In this document: positions 37,874 through 47,223 of the stretch, one piece after another | How the letters are laid out: each line of letters opens with the position of its first letter | How positions within the stretch are numbered: position 1 is the stretch's first letter | From: Candidatus Acidiferrum typicum | GTDB taxonomy: Bacteria; Acidobacteriota; Terriglobia; Acidiferrales; UBA7541 | NCBI GenBank assembly: GCA_002478115.1 | Contig: DLMH01000196.1 | Location: forward strand, 1-64,000 | Direction: 5' to 3' | Length of the DNA stretch: 64,000 bases | The notes under the pieces: generated by a model | The model's input: the letters and a program-made list of their open reading frames with translations, nothing else | Database searches by the model: none | Told to the model about the DNA's origin: nothing | Program-made: the position numbers and the translations under genes

Positions 37874-38128
37874 GTGATCGTCAGCTATCGGGATAAGCGG
37901 ACCAGAGAGTTCGCGGGCGGGGAGCGGTGTGAACGCCAGGCGCGAAAGCCCGGTTAGATTGGGAGCGGAAATGTCGGAGCTCCCGACCGGGTCGGGACAG
38001 GCGCCGCTCCGACCCCCTAAAGCGAGAAGAACCGACCTAAAGGTCGGCCACTACAAGGGCAGGCGGGGGCAAGGACGCCCAGCGGGTCGCCGGGGCCGTC
38101 GAATGTGGAGCTTGTCGATTATCACTAG
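37874..38128 (+). pseudogene. higB: higB toxin gene split by a repeat
   Basis: A GTG at 37874 begins VIVSYRDKRTREFAGGERCE, a good match to the first 20 residues of HigB/RelE-type toxins. After codon 23 the sequence becomes repeat R2 (37945-38036). Just before higA another frame recovers the HigB end, SPGPSNVELVDYH, with its TAG at 38126-38128, 10 bases from the higA start. About 55 central residues, including the ribosome-contact region, are lost. The toxin must be inactive. Confidence 0.75.
37945..38036 (+). repeat. Repeat R2, copy 1, inside higB
   Basis: AAAGCCCGGTTAGATTG, then AAATGTCGGAGCT, a hairpin, GCTCCGACCCCCTAAAG and AGAAGAACCGAC, are shared with copy 2 at 38520-38590 in the same orientation. 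This copy has a longer hairpin loop and replaces the middle of higB. Confidence 0.75.
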
Positions 38129-38138
38129 GAGAATTGCC

Positions 38139-38441
38139 ATGGCTATCGCTGCGATCCACCCGGGGGAACACCTGGCGGAAGAACTGGAAGAGCTCGGTCT
38201 GAGCGCGGCGGAACTGGCGCGGAAGATGAACGTGCCAACGAATCGCGTCACGCAAATCTTGCACGGAACGCGCGCCATCACGGGTGATACGGCGCTGCGC
38301 CTGGCTCATTTCTTTGGCACAAGCGCCCAGTTCTGGCTCAATCTGCAGAGCCTCTACGACCTGCGGCTGGCCGAGGAGAAGGCCGGGAAGTCCATCAAGG
38401 CGCTCCCCAAGCTGAAACGGCGCGAACCTGCGCCTGTATAA
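38139..38441 (+). CDS. higA: HigA-type antitoxin (orphan)
   Basis: 100 residues from the ATG with AGGAGAA 7 bases upstream. A helix-turn-helix of the HigA/XRE class is clear: HPGEHLAEELEELGLSAAEL, ARKMNVPTNRVTQILHGTRA, ITGDTALRLAHFFGTSAQFW and LNLQSLYDLRLAEEKAG. In this family the antitoxin represses its own operon and neutralises the upstream HigB mRNase. Here higB is destroyed by a repeat, so the protein may persist as a regulator or as a solitary antidote. Confidence 0.9.
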   Translation: MAIAAIHPGEHLAEELEELGLSAAELARKMNVPTNRVTQILHGTRAITGDTALRLAHFFGTSAQFWLNLQSLYDLRLAEEKAGKSIKALPKLKRREPAPV

Positions 38442-38758
38442 AGGATTCACGCGGCTGGGACGTGAGGGCGGGTGGCAAAGACGCCCGCTGGGACGACGGG
38501 TGCAGATTCCTCAGGGGCTAAAGCCCGGTTAGATTGAGAACGAAAATGTCGGAGCTGAAGCTCCGACCCCCTAAAGAGAAAAGAACCGACACCTACATGG
38601 ATATTAGCGATCAGCGACCAGAGACCAGGAGAGAAACCCAAGACCTACCCTCTAAATACGAGGGTGGGGCACCCGGCGTTGCAATCCGTTTGTGATTCGC
38701 TACCATAGAAAGACGAGTTGATCATGCAGGCGCTACTCGTACGGGAAAGGAAATTTGG
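38442..38758. other. Intergenic stretch with repeat R2 and GATCAG motifs
   Basis: Holds R2 copy 2, a TAGCGATCAGCGACCAGAG motif near 38606-38624 related to the GATCAGCGATCAG blocks at 39257-39306 and 39663-39692, and no gene. Confidence 0.5.
38520..38590 (+). repeat. Repeat R2, copy 2
   Basis: Same order of boxes as copy 1, with the perfect hairpin GTCGGAGCTGAAGCTCCGAC at 38548-38567. Together the two copies bracket higA in direct orientation. Confidence 0.75.
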
Positions 38759-39256
38759 ATGAATCGCGCATTTCTCGCTGCTCTGCTGGGTGCTACCCTG
38801 CTCTTTGCGGGGGCCTGCAAGTCCAAGCCGGATGACAAGGAAGCGATCCGTGCAGGGGTCATCAAATATCTGGGGTCGCTGAACACGCTGAACGTGAGCG
38901 CGATGGATATCAATGTTACGCAGGCCAGCGTGAACGGCAATCAGGCGCAGGCGCAGGTGGAGATCCGGCTGAAGAATAGCCCGCCGGATGGCGCGAGCAT
39001 GAAGCTTTCCTACAACCTGGAGAAGCGCCACGAAGAATGGACCGTGGTGAAGAGCCAGCCGACCGGCGGCACGATGCAGCATCCGGCGCCGGGAGAAATG
39101 CCGCAGGGCGGATTGCCGCCAGGGCATCCGAACGTGAACGGCCCGGCGGGACAAGCTCCTGCGGGGCATCCGGACTTCAATGGGATCTTGAAGTCGGCGC
39201 AGCCTCCGGCAGCGCAAGCGCCGGTGTCGGCGTCAGGTGGGGCTACGAAGCCGTAA
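38759..39256 (+). CDS. Putative lipoprotein with Pro/Gly-rich tail
   Basis: 165 residues. A lipobox (LLFAGAC, Cys20) follows a short hydrophobic stretch, so it should be lipid-anchored. The middle region (DKEAIRAGVIKYLGSLNTLN, VNGNQAQAQVEIRLKN) resembles a small alpha-beta domain of the NTF2-like or DUF4878 kind; the last 60 residues are Pro/Gly/Ala-rich (GHPNVNGPAGQAPAGHPD). Function unknown. It stands alone between repeats. Confidence 0.75.
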   Translation: MNRAFLAALLGATLLFAGACKSKPDDKEAIRAGVIKYLGSLNTLNVSAMDINVTQASVNGNQAQAQVEIRLKNSPPDGASMKLSYNLEKRHEEWTVVKSQPTGGTMQHPAPGEMPQGGLPPGHPNVNGPAGQAPAGHPDFNGILKSAQPPAAQAPVSASGGATKP

Positions 39257-39692
39257 GATCAGCGATCAGATATCAGCTGGCAGATATCAGATATCAGCGA
39301 TCAGGAATCAAGAGAACGGCAAATCCGCGGGGGCCGAGTAGTCTCTGAGTTCGCGGACCCAGAAGAGAACTCGTTGAAGAACTCTGAGCCCGAAATCCGA
39401 AGTAGCAGAGAGATTCCTCCGCTCCGAGCCAGCAAACGGCGCTGGCTCTCCGGTCCCTTCGACTTCGCTCAGGGCAGGCGGAATGACAAATTTTGGGTAG
39501 TGCATCTGGTGGGAAAATTCAACTTCGGCGAATTTGGAGTCTCCTGCGACAATCTTTTGAAACAAAAGAAAAAGCTCTTGCCTGCAATAGGTCAACTTCG
39601 GATATCAGGATAAATGAATTTCGCGAGTATACGACCCGCTTTCCTGTTTGCGGGGATCTGTTTCCTGATCGCTGATATCTGATCGCTGATAA
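39257..39692. repeat. Inverted GATCAG blocks around element copy B
   Basis: ATATCAGCGATCAGGA (39291-39306) is a perfect 16-bp inverted repeat of TCCTGATCGCTGATAT (39663-39678). More GATCAG/ATATCAG units lie on both sides. Element copy B lies between them. Confidence 0.65.
39389..39609 (+). repeat. Terminal-inverted-repeat element, copy B (221 bp)
   Basis: Left end CCCGAAATCCGAAGTAG, right end CAACTTCGGATATCAGG, internal hairpin AACTTCGGCGAATTT. It is 24 bases longer than the 197-bp form because CCCTTCGACTTCGCTCAGGG-like sequence is inserted at the first hairpin. It ends 108 bases past the stop codon of the P-type ATPase gene. Confidence 0.85.
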
Positions 39693-39717
39693 CTAACCAC
39701 TGAATACTTATAACTTT

Positions 39718-41580
39718 TTACTCCCCTTCGTAATCCTGGAGATCGTCGGTCGGGAGCGCCACGCGCACGGCGTTCAGTACGGCGAGTAGATCGATCAATT
39801 CCTGTCCGATGGCGCCCCAGATGGGCGGCAAGAAGCCGAATGCGGCGGCGATCATGCCGAGGACGCTGGCGGCCATCCCGCCAAGGGCGCTTTGCAGGGC
39901 GATGCTCCGCATGCGCTGGCCGATGTGCATGAGCTCATCAATTTTGCCGAGGGCCGTCTCCAGCACAACAGCGTCAGCGGCTTCGGTGGTGATGTCATTC
40001 TGGGTGCCGAACGCCACGCCGACCGTGGCGGCCATCAGCGCCGGGGCATCGTTGATGCCGTCTCCCACAAAAAGCGTGCGCGCTTTGGCCGTTTCTGCTT
40101 TCACGATGGCCACTTTTTCTTCGGGACTCTTTCCGGCGTGCACTTCCGTGATGCCCACGCTCTCCGCCAGGTACTTCACTTCGGACTCGCGATCGCCGGA
40201 GACCAGAATCACTTTTCTTACGCCGTGTTTTGGCTGGAGGTGCTGGATGAAAGAAGCGCTGTCTTTGCGCGGGGCATCGTGGAAGCGGATGGCGGCGGCG
40301 TAATTTCCATCAATGAAGATGAGGCACTCGAGGCCGCTGGAAAGTTCCGGCAAGGGCAGAGATTGCGCACTCACTTTGTGGCGGCCGGTGATTTGAACGG
40401 AGTGGCCTTCGACGGTTGCGAGCAAGCCTTGTCCCGGCCGTTCGCTGATGTGCGCCACGGAAAGGACATCCAGTTGTTCCTGCTTGGCCGCAGAGACGAT
40501 GGCGCTGGCCAGCGGGTGCTTGGAGTATTGCTCCACGCTGGCGGCAAAGCGCAGCACGCCGGTGCGATCAAATCCCTCGGCGCAAAGCACCTCGGTCAGC
40601 TTCGGCCTTCCGTAGGTCAGCGTGCCGGTTTTGTCGAAGATGAGGGTGCGGCACTTCTCCAACTGCTCGAGGATGGCGGGATTTTTGATAATGATGGCGC
40701 GGCGCGCGGCCAGGGAGATGGCGCCGATGATGGCGGTGGGAATGGCGAGAAGCAGCGGGCAGGGCGTGGCAATCACAACGACGGCGAGAAAGCGCTGAGG
40801 GTCGCGGCTGAGGAGGGCGGCGGCGACGGCAACAGCGAGGGCCAGCGGCGTGTACCACGCTCCGAGCTGATCGCCCAGGCGGCGTAGCTTGGGGCGCTGC
40901 TGCTCCGTTTCGTGCATGACTTTCATGATGCGGGCGTAACGTGAATCTTCCGCCACTTTTTCCGCGCGGATCAGCAGAGCTTGTTCACCATTGATGGCGC
41001 CGGAGATGACCATGGACCCCGGCGTTTTGGAAATTTCGTAGGGCTCGCCCGTGAGGTAGGCCTCGTCCATGATGCCGTGACCTTCGAGGACGGTGCCGTC
41101 AACAGGGCAAATTTCGTGGGGCAGGACGGTGAGTTGGTCGCCGATGCGGATATTGGCCAACTCCACGTCCACAAGGCCGCCGGGTTCCTTGCGGTGGGCG
41201 GTGCCGGGCATGCGGCGCGCGAGGGCATCGAGCACTGAGGAAGCGCGGGCGGTGGCGAATTCCTCGAGCGCTTCGCCGCCGGAAAGCATGAGCACCACGA
41301 TGGTGGCGACAAGATATTCCCGAAGCGCGATGGCCGTCAGGATGGAAACGCCGGCGAGAAGATCGGAGCCGAACTCGCGGCGAAGCAGTTTTTTCAGAAG
41401 CACCCAGACGAGCGGCACGCCGCCGATCAAAAGCGCGGCAAAGAGCGGCGCATTGGCGGGAAGGGCAGGGAAGTGCAGGGCGTACTTGAAGACGACATGC
41501 AAAGCTATTGCAAGAAGCGTGAGTCCGGCGATGTAGGTTTCTTTGGAAGGAACAAATCCCGGCTTCGCGGGAGTCTTCAT
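39718..41580 (-). CDS. P1B-type heavy-metal-transporting ATPase (TPCP type)
   Basis: 620 residues from the ATG at 41580 (a GTG at 41589 is also open). P-type signatures: TGEP, the phosphorylated Asp in DKTGTLT, and [10 protein letters not shown]. The membrane metal-site motif is [10 protein letters not shown], not the CPC of copper or zinc pumps; TPC-type pumps form a separate subgroup (P1B-5), for which nickel or iron export has been reported. No N-terminal metal-binding domain is seen, and the C-terminus ends with two helices and a short acidic tail. The gene stands alone and is bracketed by element copies B and C. Confidence 0.88.
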   Translation of the reverse strand: MKTPAKPGFVPSKETYIAGLTLLAIALHVVFKYALHFPALPANAPLFAALLIGGVPLVWVLLKKLLRREFGSDLLAGVSILTAIALREYLVATIVVLMLSGGEALEEFATARASSVLDALARRMPGTAHRKEPGGLVDVELANIRIGDQLTVLPHEICPVDGTVLEGHGIMDEAYLTGEPYEISKTPGSMVISGAINGEQALLIRAEKVAEDSRYARIMKVMHETEQQRPKLRRLGDQLGAWYTPLALAVAVAAALLSRDPQRFLAVVVIATPCPLLLAIPTAIIGAISLAARRAIIIKNPAILEQLEKCRTLIFDKTGTLTYGRPKLTEVLCAEGFDRTGVLRFAASVEQYSKHPLASAIVSAAKQEQLDVLSVAHISERPGQGLLATVEGHSVQITGRHKVSAQSLPLPELSSGLECLIFIDGNYAAAIRFHDAPRKDSASFIQHLQPKHGVRKVILVSGDRESEVKYLAESVGITEVHAGKSPEEKVAIVKAETAKARTLFVGDGINDAPALMAATVGVAFGTQNDITTEAADAVVLETALGKIDELMHIGQRMRSIALQSALGGMAASVLGMIAAAFGFLPPIWGAIGQELIDLLAVLNAVRVALPTDDLQDYEGE

Positions 41581-41650
41581 TAGCACCACTTATCGCATAG
41601 GTAATTCTGCAAGTCAAAGCTGCAAACTGCTTGCGACAGCGATAACCCAT

Positions 41651-41847
41651 CCTGAATTCCGAAGTTAAAGAGGGATTCCTCCGCTCCGGGACGGCCAAAA
41701 GCGCCGTCCCTCCGGTCGGAATGACAAATATAAGGTGGAGGATGATATGGGTGAATTCAATTTCGGCGAAATTGAACTCTCCCGCGACAATTGATTGAAA
41801 CAAGACAAGATGTGCTTGCCTATAATTGGTCAACTTCGGATTTCAGG
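41651..41847 (+). repeat. Terminal-inverted-repeat element, copy C (197 bp)
   Basis: Left end CCTGAATTCCGAAGTTA, right end CAACTTCGGATTTCAGG. Its internal hairpin is AATTTCGGCGAAATT, in which a C-to-T and the facing G-to-A change keep the stem paired relative to the other copies. It ends 32 bases past the stop codon of the gene at 41880-43286. Confidence 0.87.
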
Positions 41848-41879
41848 TTTAGCCAAGCATCACGGGGAGTTTGCGGCGC

Positions 41880-43286
41880 TCAGAGCCCCTGGCCAAGACT
41901 CTTTGCGCAATAGCGGTCTTTGATTCGGCCACAAACGAAGGCTGTGGCGCAAAGCGCAGCCAGCCATGCCACGCGGCTCTGGTATCGATCGAACACCCCG
42001 GAGAAAGTTGCACAAACCGCCGCATTGATCAGGAGAAAGGCCATTGCCGAATAGAAAAAGTGATTCAGGCGTCCCACGGCCTTGACACAAATAAATGCCA
42101 GGCATATGGCGACGCTCAGCCAGAAGGTGACCGTGTCAATGGCCGCAGCAGCGTTGGCCAACGGAAGAAATTGACCGCGAGATTCTTTGGAGTTTTGGAA
42201 GGCCCGGAAATCACCGGGGAATACTTGCGTGACCACGGCCCTGTTCCACTCTTTGGCATTATAGGAACGAACTTCGTCCCCGGTACGGATGGCCGCAAAC
42301 TGGAGGAGCGTTTCTTTAATGCTGCTGGTTAGGAATCTCAGCTTGTAGGTGGAGAGCGTTTCATGCACGATCTCATCCATTTCGTCTTGGTGTTCTACCA
42401 TCTCCTCCAATAACGGATGATTCTCGAACAGGAATTCCGTTTGTGTCCGGGGCAGATTGGAGAGGTAGCTGCATGCAATCAAGGGCCGCTTTGGGCAGTT
42501 TTCGCGAAGAAAGTCCGCCGCAAGGCCATCAGCAAACAGCCTGGACATCATAAAGAGTTGCCCTGAAGGCGAGAACTTGAAACCCAGATGCATGCGGTAA
42601 TTCAGCGTGGCCGTCGAAAGTCCAGCGGCGATCAACGGCACGATTAGCGAAGCGAGCATGGCCTTGCGCAGAGTCGCTACCCTCCGCAGGCGAACGACAA
42701 GTTTAATGATTATCAGCAGCGTGACGAAAAGTGCTGCAATGGGGAGCAGAGAGGTATGCACGCCGGTGGAAATCATTAAAATCGCGGCCAGGGACAGGCG
42801 GCTTCTTGCGGGCAATTGGTCATTGAATGCCAACAGAAACGATGACAGGAAGACGATGCCCGCGAACACGTCAGGCATAAGCTGTGATACCAGCCAGGGC
42901 AAGCTTGTAAGGGCGGCTAAAACGGAAACCGAGGCAAGCAAGCAGATCTCGCGGTAGCGGCGCTGGTTGCCGAGCAGGTACTCGCAGGTTTTATCCAGCA
43001 CGTAGACGACGATGATTGCCTGTACCCCGACAACCAGCCAGGCGCTAATCCCCAGGCCCGTCAATTTTGTGAAGATGCTGTATCCGGGAGAGCGGAAAGG
43101 CCATAACGCAATGAGCATTTCGCCGGTTAGAAGGTAGCTGCCGGTATCCGAGAAAACGATCGGATAACCGTTGACCAAGGCGACCCAAAGAAGGACGCAA
43201 ACCGCCGCGGCTCGAATCAGCAAGGAGCGAATGACCAGGAGATGCGGGTTGCCCGGCGATTGTGACATGGGCGCAACATCAGTCAA
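41880..43286 (-). CDS. Polytopic membrane protein of the surface-glycan cluster
   Basis: 468 residues with about ten hydrophobic helices (SLLIRAAAVCVLLWVALVNG, WLVVGVQAIIVVYVLD, LLPIAALFVTLLIIIKLVV and others). The first periplasmic loop has YPIVFSDTGSYL, an acidic site near the N-terminus as in GT-C glycosyltransferases, but I cannot assign a known family. It is the last gene of a minus-strand group with a methyltransferase and two glycosyltransferases, which suggests lipid-linked sugar transfer or export. Confidence 0.7.
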   Translation of the reverse strand: MTDVAPMSQSPGNPHLLVIRSLLIRAAAVCVLLWVALVNGYPIVFSDTGSYLLTGEMLIALWPFRSPGYSIFTKLTGLGISAWLVVGVQAIIVVYVLDKTCEYLLGNQRRYREICLLASVSVLAALTSLPWLVSQLMPDVFAGIVFLSSFLLAFNDQLPARSRLSLAAILMISTGVHTSLLPIAALFVTLLIIIKLVVRLRRVATLRKAMLASLIVPLIAAGLSTATLNYRMHLGFKFSPSGQLFMMSRLFADGLAADFLRENCPKRPLIACSYLSNLPRTQTEFLFENHPLLEEMVEHQDEMDEIVHETLSTYKLRFLTSSIKETLLQFAAIRTGDEVRSYNAKEWNRAVVTQVFPGDFRAFQNSKESRGQFLPLANAAAAIDTVTFWLSVAICLAFICVKAVGRLNHFFYSAMAFLLINAAVCATFSGVFDRYQSRVAWLAALCATAFVCGRIKDRYCAKSLGQGL

Positions 43287-43375
43287 GGGTGACCTCCGCT
43301 GGATGACAGATGCTAAAGATCTACGGTCCCGGAATTACCATTGAAAGTCTCGGTCAGAACCAGAATCGGCGTGGT

Positions 43376-44188
43376 TCACGGTGTCCCCCTGTCCGATCCC
43401 CCGGAAACAGCCTGAAAAACTGCCATTAGAGATGTTCCCAGCAATTTCTGCGGGATCCATTCAAAACGGGAGAGAGCCCCGAGAGCTCTATTGATCCACG
43501 GAGTCCGCGAATCGAACCCCGTTGTGATGATTTTGCTCTGATCGCTCTTTCCCATCAGCCAAAGTTTTCGAGCCATCAAAGTGGGAACAATGGGCAGTCC
43601 CCAGTAAGTCCAATCTCGCATGTCGAGCCCGTTGCGCAGGGCCGTCTCTCGCAGTGTGCCGATCGAATAGCGGCGCACGTGGCCCGCGGCCACGTCATAA
43701 GCCGAAAAGGCCCACTGTCCTGCCGGAACATTCAGGATCAGCATGCCGTGCGGTGCCAGATGAAACAGGAGCGCGTTCAAGAATCTGTCTTCGTCTGTGA
43801 TGTGCTCCAGTACATCAAACAGAAAGATGACCTCGAATTTCCCCTTTAGGGCGGGATCCTTCCCGAAAATGTCGTAGCAACATACTCTGCTATGCCGGCT
43901 CAGATTCTGCTTCAACGCAAATTCATTCAGATCGAAGCCTGCAACACCTCGTCCATAGGCAGTTTCAATTTGCCTTTGCAACAGGCCATGACCGCAACCG
44001 ATCTCCGCCATCGCCCCCGCGCTAGAGATCAGGCCGCCACACAAACGCTGCAAGACTTCAAATCGACGCCGGATCCAGAAATGATCAATCGAAGCGATCT
44101 CAAACCACCGGTCTGCCATGCTGACTTCGGCCGCCGGGGACAAGTACTCTATCTTTCGCAATTCGCCTGATTCTGTAGCTGAGTTCAT
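43376..44188 (-). CDS. SAM-dependent methyltransferase (class I)
   Basis: 270 residues from the ATG at 44188; an in-frame ATG at 44197 adds three residues. The SAM-binding site is MAEIGCGHGLLQRQI with the acidic residue in VAGFDLNEFAL, and FDVLEHITDEDRFLNALLFH and APHGMLILNVPA follow, the usual UbiE/COQ5-like (Methyltransf_23) order. It lies 17-27 bases after the GT2 gene and likely methylates a sugar or lipid carrier intermediate of the cluster. Confidence 0.85.
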   Translation of the reverse strand: MNSATESGELRKIEYLSPAAEVSMADRWFEIASIDHFWIRRRFEVLQRLCGGLISSAGAMAEIGCGHGLLQRQIETAYGRGVAGFDLNEFALKQNLSRHSRVCCYDIFGKDPALKGKFEVIFLFDVLEHITDEDRFLNALLFHLAPHGMLILNVPAGQWAFSAYDVAAGHVRRYSIGTLRETALRNGLDMRDWTYWGLPIVPTLMARKLWLMGKSDQSKIITTGFDSRTPWINRALGALSRFEWIPQKLLGTSLMAVFQAVSGGSDRGTP

Positions 44189-44214
44189 TTGGTACATGGC
44201 CGCGGATCACGAGG

Positions 44215-45225
44215 CTACCGCAAGAATTCTTTTTCCGGCATTCGTTGTGGTGCGCCTTGTTCCGGATCGGAATTTCGTGTCACGGGGTTTTTTCCAACCA
44301 TCTGGCCAATAACATATTGGGGCCGTGCTTTTGTCTCTTCGTAGATGCGGCCCACATACTCTCCGATGATTCCCAGAAAAAAAAGCAGGATGCCGGACAA
44401 AAACGTGACTGCTACCAACAATGCTGTGAATCCCTGCGGGGACTTATGTAGAAACATCTTTGCGTATAGGGAGTAGCAAACATACAGGGTGGAAAGGAAC
44501 ATCACGAACGCGCCTATTAACGCCGCCGCACGGATCGGTACGATGGAAAACGCGAAAATGCCATCCGCCGCCAGCTTAATCAGGCGCAGCATGCCGTACT
44601 TGGTCTTACCCGAATGCCGCTCCGCGCGTTCGACGGGAACTCCTATTTGCCGGAATCCCACCCAACTGCGCATTCCTCGAAGGTACCGGTGATGTTCCGG
44701 CATGCGGCGAACATGGTCCACGACCCTGCGGGACATCAGCCCAAAATCACCGGAATCCAGCGGCAAACGGATGTCAGAGAGTTTGGCCATCATGCGGTAA
44801 AAGACAAAATAACAAAGCCGCAGCGGCAGCGGCTCTTTTCGCCGCACACGCTGGGCGTACACCACGTCGTATCCTTCTCCAAACCTTTCCAAGAATTGTG
44901 GAATGACCTCCGGGACGTCCTGCAAATCGCCATCCATAATCACGACGGCATCGCCCGAGACATGATCCAAAGCTGCAGTAATCGCCGCCTGATGCCCAAA
45001 GTTCCTGGAGAGCGAAATGCCCACGATCCGAGGATCCTTTCGGGCTGCCTCGCAGAGCATTTCGAAGGTTCGATCCGTGCTGCCATCGTCCACAAATACG
45101 ATCTCGTGCGGCCCGAGGGGGAGTCCGTCGAGCACTCGCTGAAGGCGCGACAAAAGTTCAGACAAAACACTCTCTTCATTGTGGACGGGAATCGCGACTG
45201 AGAGACGAATTCCGGCGGACATCAA
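44215..45225 (-). CDS. GT2 polyprenyl-phosphate glycosyltransferase (DPM1/GtrB-like)
   Basis: 336 residues. The GT-A part has VAIPVHNEESVLSELL, the nucleotide-sugar motif VFVDDGSTD and the metal motif MDGDLQDVPE; the membrane-bound tail has helices IVPIRAAALIGAFVMFLST and LLVAVTFLSGILLFFLGIIG ending with EYVGRIYEETKARP, a hallmark of GtrB/ArnC-type enzymes. They load a sugar onto undecaprenyl phosphate at the cytoplasmic face, a donor for GT-C enzymes such as the one encoded upstream. Confidence 0.92.
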   Translation of the reverse strand: MMSAGIRLSVAIPVHNEESVLSELLSRLQRVLDGLPLGPHEIVFVDDGSTDRTFEMLCEAARKDPRIVGISLSRNFGHQAAITAALDHVSGDAVVIMDGDLQDVPEVIPQFLERFGEGYDVVYAQRVRRKEPLPLRLCYFVFYRMMAKLSDIRLPLDSGDFGLMSRRVVDHVRRMPEHHRYLRGMRSWVGFRQIGVPVERAERHSGKTKYGMLRLIKLAADGIFAFSIVPIRAAALIGAFVMFLSTLYVCYSLYAKMFLHKSPQGFTALLVAVTFLSGILLFFLGIIGEYVGRIYEETKARPQYVIGQMVGKNPVTRNSDPEQGAPQRMPEKEFLR

Positions 45226-45441
45226 TTGAAGGCGTCCTCTTCCTCAGATGCAACTTGAAGCGAAATACGTCAGAGCCGGAACCGCACTCTGTCCGTGCAA
45301 AACTAAGATACCTGTATTTACATGGCACAACAAGTTCCAAGCACAGCTTCGGGGGGCATCCCTTGGAAATGAACATCCGTTGCGGTCAGCCAGTCTGCGG
45401 CGTCTCCTTGTGGCTGGCGGAGCATTGGCCAGAGTCAAACT

Positions 45442-47064
45442 CTAGCGCGTCACCAGCACGACACGATGGAAATTGTCGTTCAGCTCTCTGGGCAGCAGCG
45501 AAACGTTTTGCAGCTTGAATCCATCCTTTTTCAAGCGGCCAGGCCACCAGTCGCCGCCCAAACCGCCCCCGCTGGAGTAGACGAGGAACTGGGGATGCTC
45601 CGCGAGAAACGGCTGGAAGTCATAAATGGGCAGCGTCGTGTATTGGCGTAGGATTGCCAATTGCTTGTCCGCCGTATCATTACCGGTATAGACGACGGCT
45701 TGCGCTGGATCGAGCACAGAAACGAATCGCTTCTGCCAAGCAGGGTCGCAGTAATGCTGGAATTGCAGGAAATCATGGGCATCCGAAGCGATTACAGGCA
45801 GGTCTGCATGGCCGCCAGCGGTCACGAACTCCTCCACAAATGGCGCGGGGGAGATAAACTGGCTTGTATAGGCCGACCAAAATTGGCGCTCTTGCGGTAC
45901 GAGCATAAAAAGTAGCAAGGCGGCGGTGACAGCCGGAAGAAGAAAGTCCCAGCGCCGCAGCCTCGGAAGGCTGAAACCGAGTGCGAGGGGGAAGCCGAGC
46001 AAGGACGGCACCATATACTTGGCAGTCATGCCACCGTGAGCGAGTGCCGCAACCGCGAAGCCCACCAGCGGCAAACTTAGAAGGCCGAGCACGAGGGTCA
46101 GCTCATGGATCGGCGCACCCGGCGGGCGTTCACCCCGCGATGTTTTTCTCACCGCCGCGAGCATGGTGAAAAGGACTGCGACACCGGCAATCGCGGCCAG
46201 ATACAGGCCAGGTTTGTCCTCGGGCGTCAGGAAATACCAACTGTAGCTGTTCAAGGCTAGTTTCAAAGTGGGTTTCGACCAGATATACGGCCCGTAATAC
46301 TTTTGCATTGCAGAGAGGATAGGCCAGGAGATTGCCAGGGGCGCGAAGCCGCTGAGAAGCGCGAGCCAAACGCCCCGGCGTAATTGACGCGTCAAGCTAT
46401 AATGCGCGGCTTCCGCGAGAAAAAACGGCAGGAACGCGAATGCAGCAAAGTAGTGAAAGGATTCCGCAAGCACGAGGCTCAGGCCCAATAGAATCACCCA
46501 GCGGCGTGCCGGAGCGCGCTGGTAACAAACGATGGCGAAGGCGATGCAAGCGACGAGCAGACTATAGCCGCGAGCTTCCACGGCAAGCATGTCAAGCAGG
46601 ATGGTGACCAGTGGAATCGCGGCGCAAACCAAGGCGATCGCGGCACCCTTGTGCGTTCTGACAGCGACGAACAGGCACAAGAGAGTGACGGCAAATCCCA
46701 GAATTGAAACGCCACGGTACGCCAGATTTTCGTTGCGGGTGAAGGCTGCCGCGGCGCGTTCCAGCAGGTAAAAGGCCAAAGGATGAGAATCCGCCCCTTT
46801 CACGACGGCTTGCCACAACGTGGAAAGATGTTCCTGCCGGGCTAAAAGCAAGGTGCAGATTTCGTCATACCAAAGGGGCTTGACCAAAGCGTGGCAGATG
46901 TTGCGTGCCGTGGCATAAATCACTAAGGCCGCCAAAGCGAACAGTGCAAGCTTTTCGGTGAGGGGACTGCGTGGCACCGGCGATGGTGGTACTACCGGTG
47001 CCGGGGATGAACCGCTATCCTGCACAGGAAGCCCTGCTGATTTTTCTTCAGTGAGTGCACGCAT
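45442..47064 (-). CDS. GT-C family membrane glycosyltransferase (ArnT/PMT-like)
   Basis: 540 residues with about twelve helices. The catalytic loop after helix 1 is KPLWYDEICTLLLARQEHLS, with the YDE acidic motif of PMT_2/ArnT enzymes, and a second conserved block SHPLAFYLLERAAAAFTRNE. The C-terminal periplasmic domain (about 400-540) is soluble. It would transfer a sugar from a polyprenyl phosphate, such as that made by the GT2 gene, to a surface acceptor. It is the first gene of the glycan group. Confidence 0.85.
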   Translation of the reverse strand: MRALTEEKSAGLPVQDSGSSPAPVVPPSPVPRSPLTEKLALFALAALVIYATARNICHALVKPLWYDEICTLLLARQEHLSTLWQAVVKGADSHPLAFYLLERAAAAFTRNENLAYRGVSILGFAVTLLCLFVAVRTHKGAAIALVCAAIPLVTILLDMLAVEARGYSLLVACIAFAIVCYQRAPARRWVILLGLSLVLAESFHYFAAFAFLPFFLAEAAHYSLTRQLRRGVWLALLSGFAPLAISWPILSAMQKYYGPYIWSKPTLKLALNSYSWYFLTPEDKPGLYLAAIAGVAVLFTMLAAVRKTSRGERPPGAPIHELTLVLGLLSLPLVGFAVAALAHGGMTAKYMVPSLLGFPLALGFSLPRLRRWDFLLPAVTAALLLFMLVPQERQFWSAYTSQFISPAPFVEEFVTAGGHADLPVIASDAHDFLQFQHYCDPAWQKRFVSVLDPAQAVVYTGNDTADKQLAILRQYTTLPIYDFQPFLAEHPQFLVYSSGGGLGGDWWPGRLKKDGFKLQNVSLLPRELNDNFHRVVLVTR

Positions 47065-47223
47065 GGGTCAAAGGAAAGAGTCACCCAGCAGGATAGGATG
47101 ATTGCTGCAGCTTAGCACGGGCGAATTTCGATTTTGCGGCAGCGGCCGGCGGCGTGCTCAAGTGCTAACTCGAGGCGTGCATGATTCCAAAAATAAGTGG
47201 AGCGGCGGGCGGCAGGCACTGAA

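Noticed and set aside
45501..45508. AAACGTTT site
   Set aside because: Inside the 3' end of the GT-C gene; likely chance.
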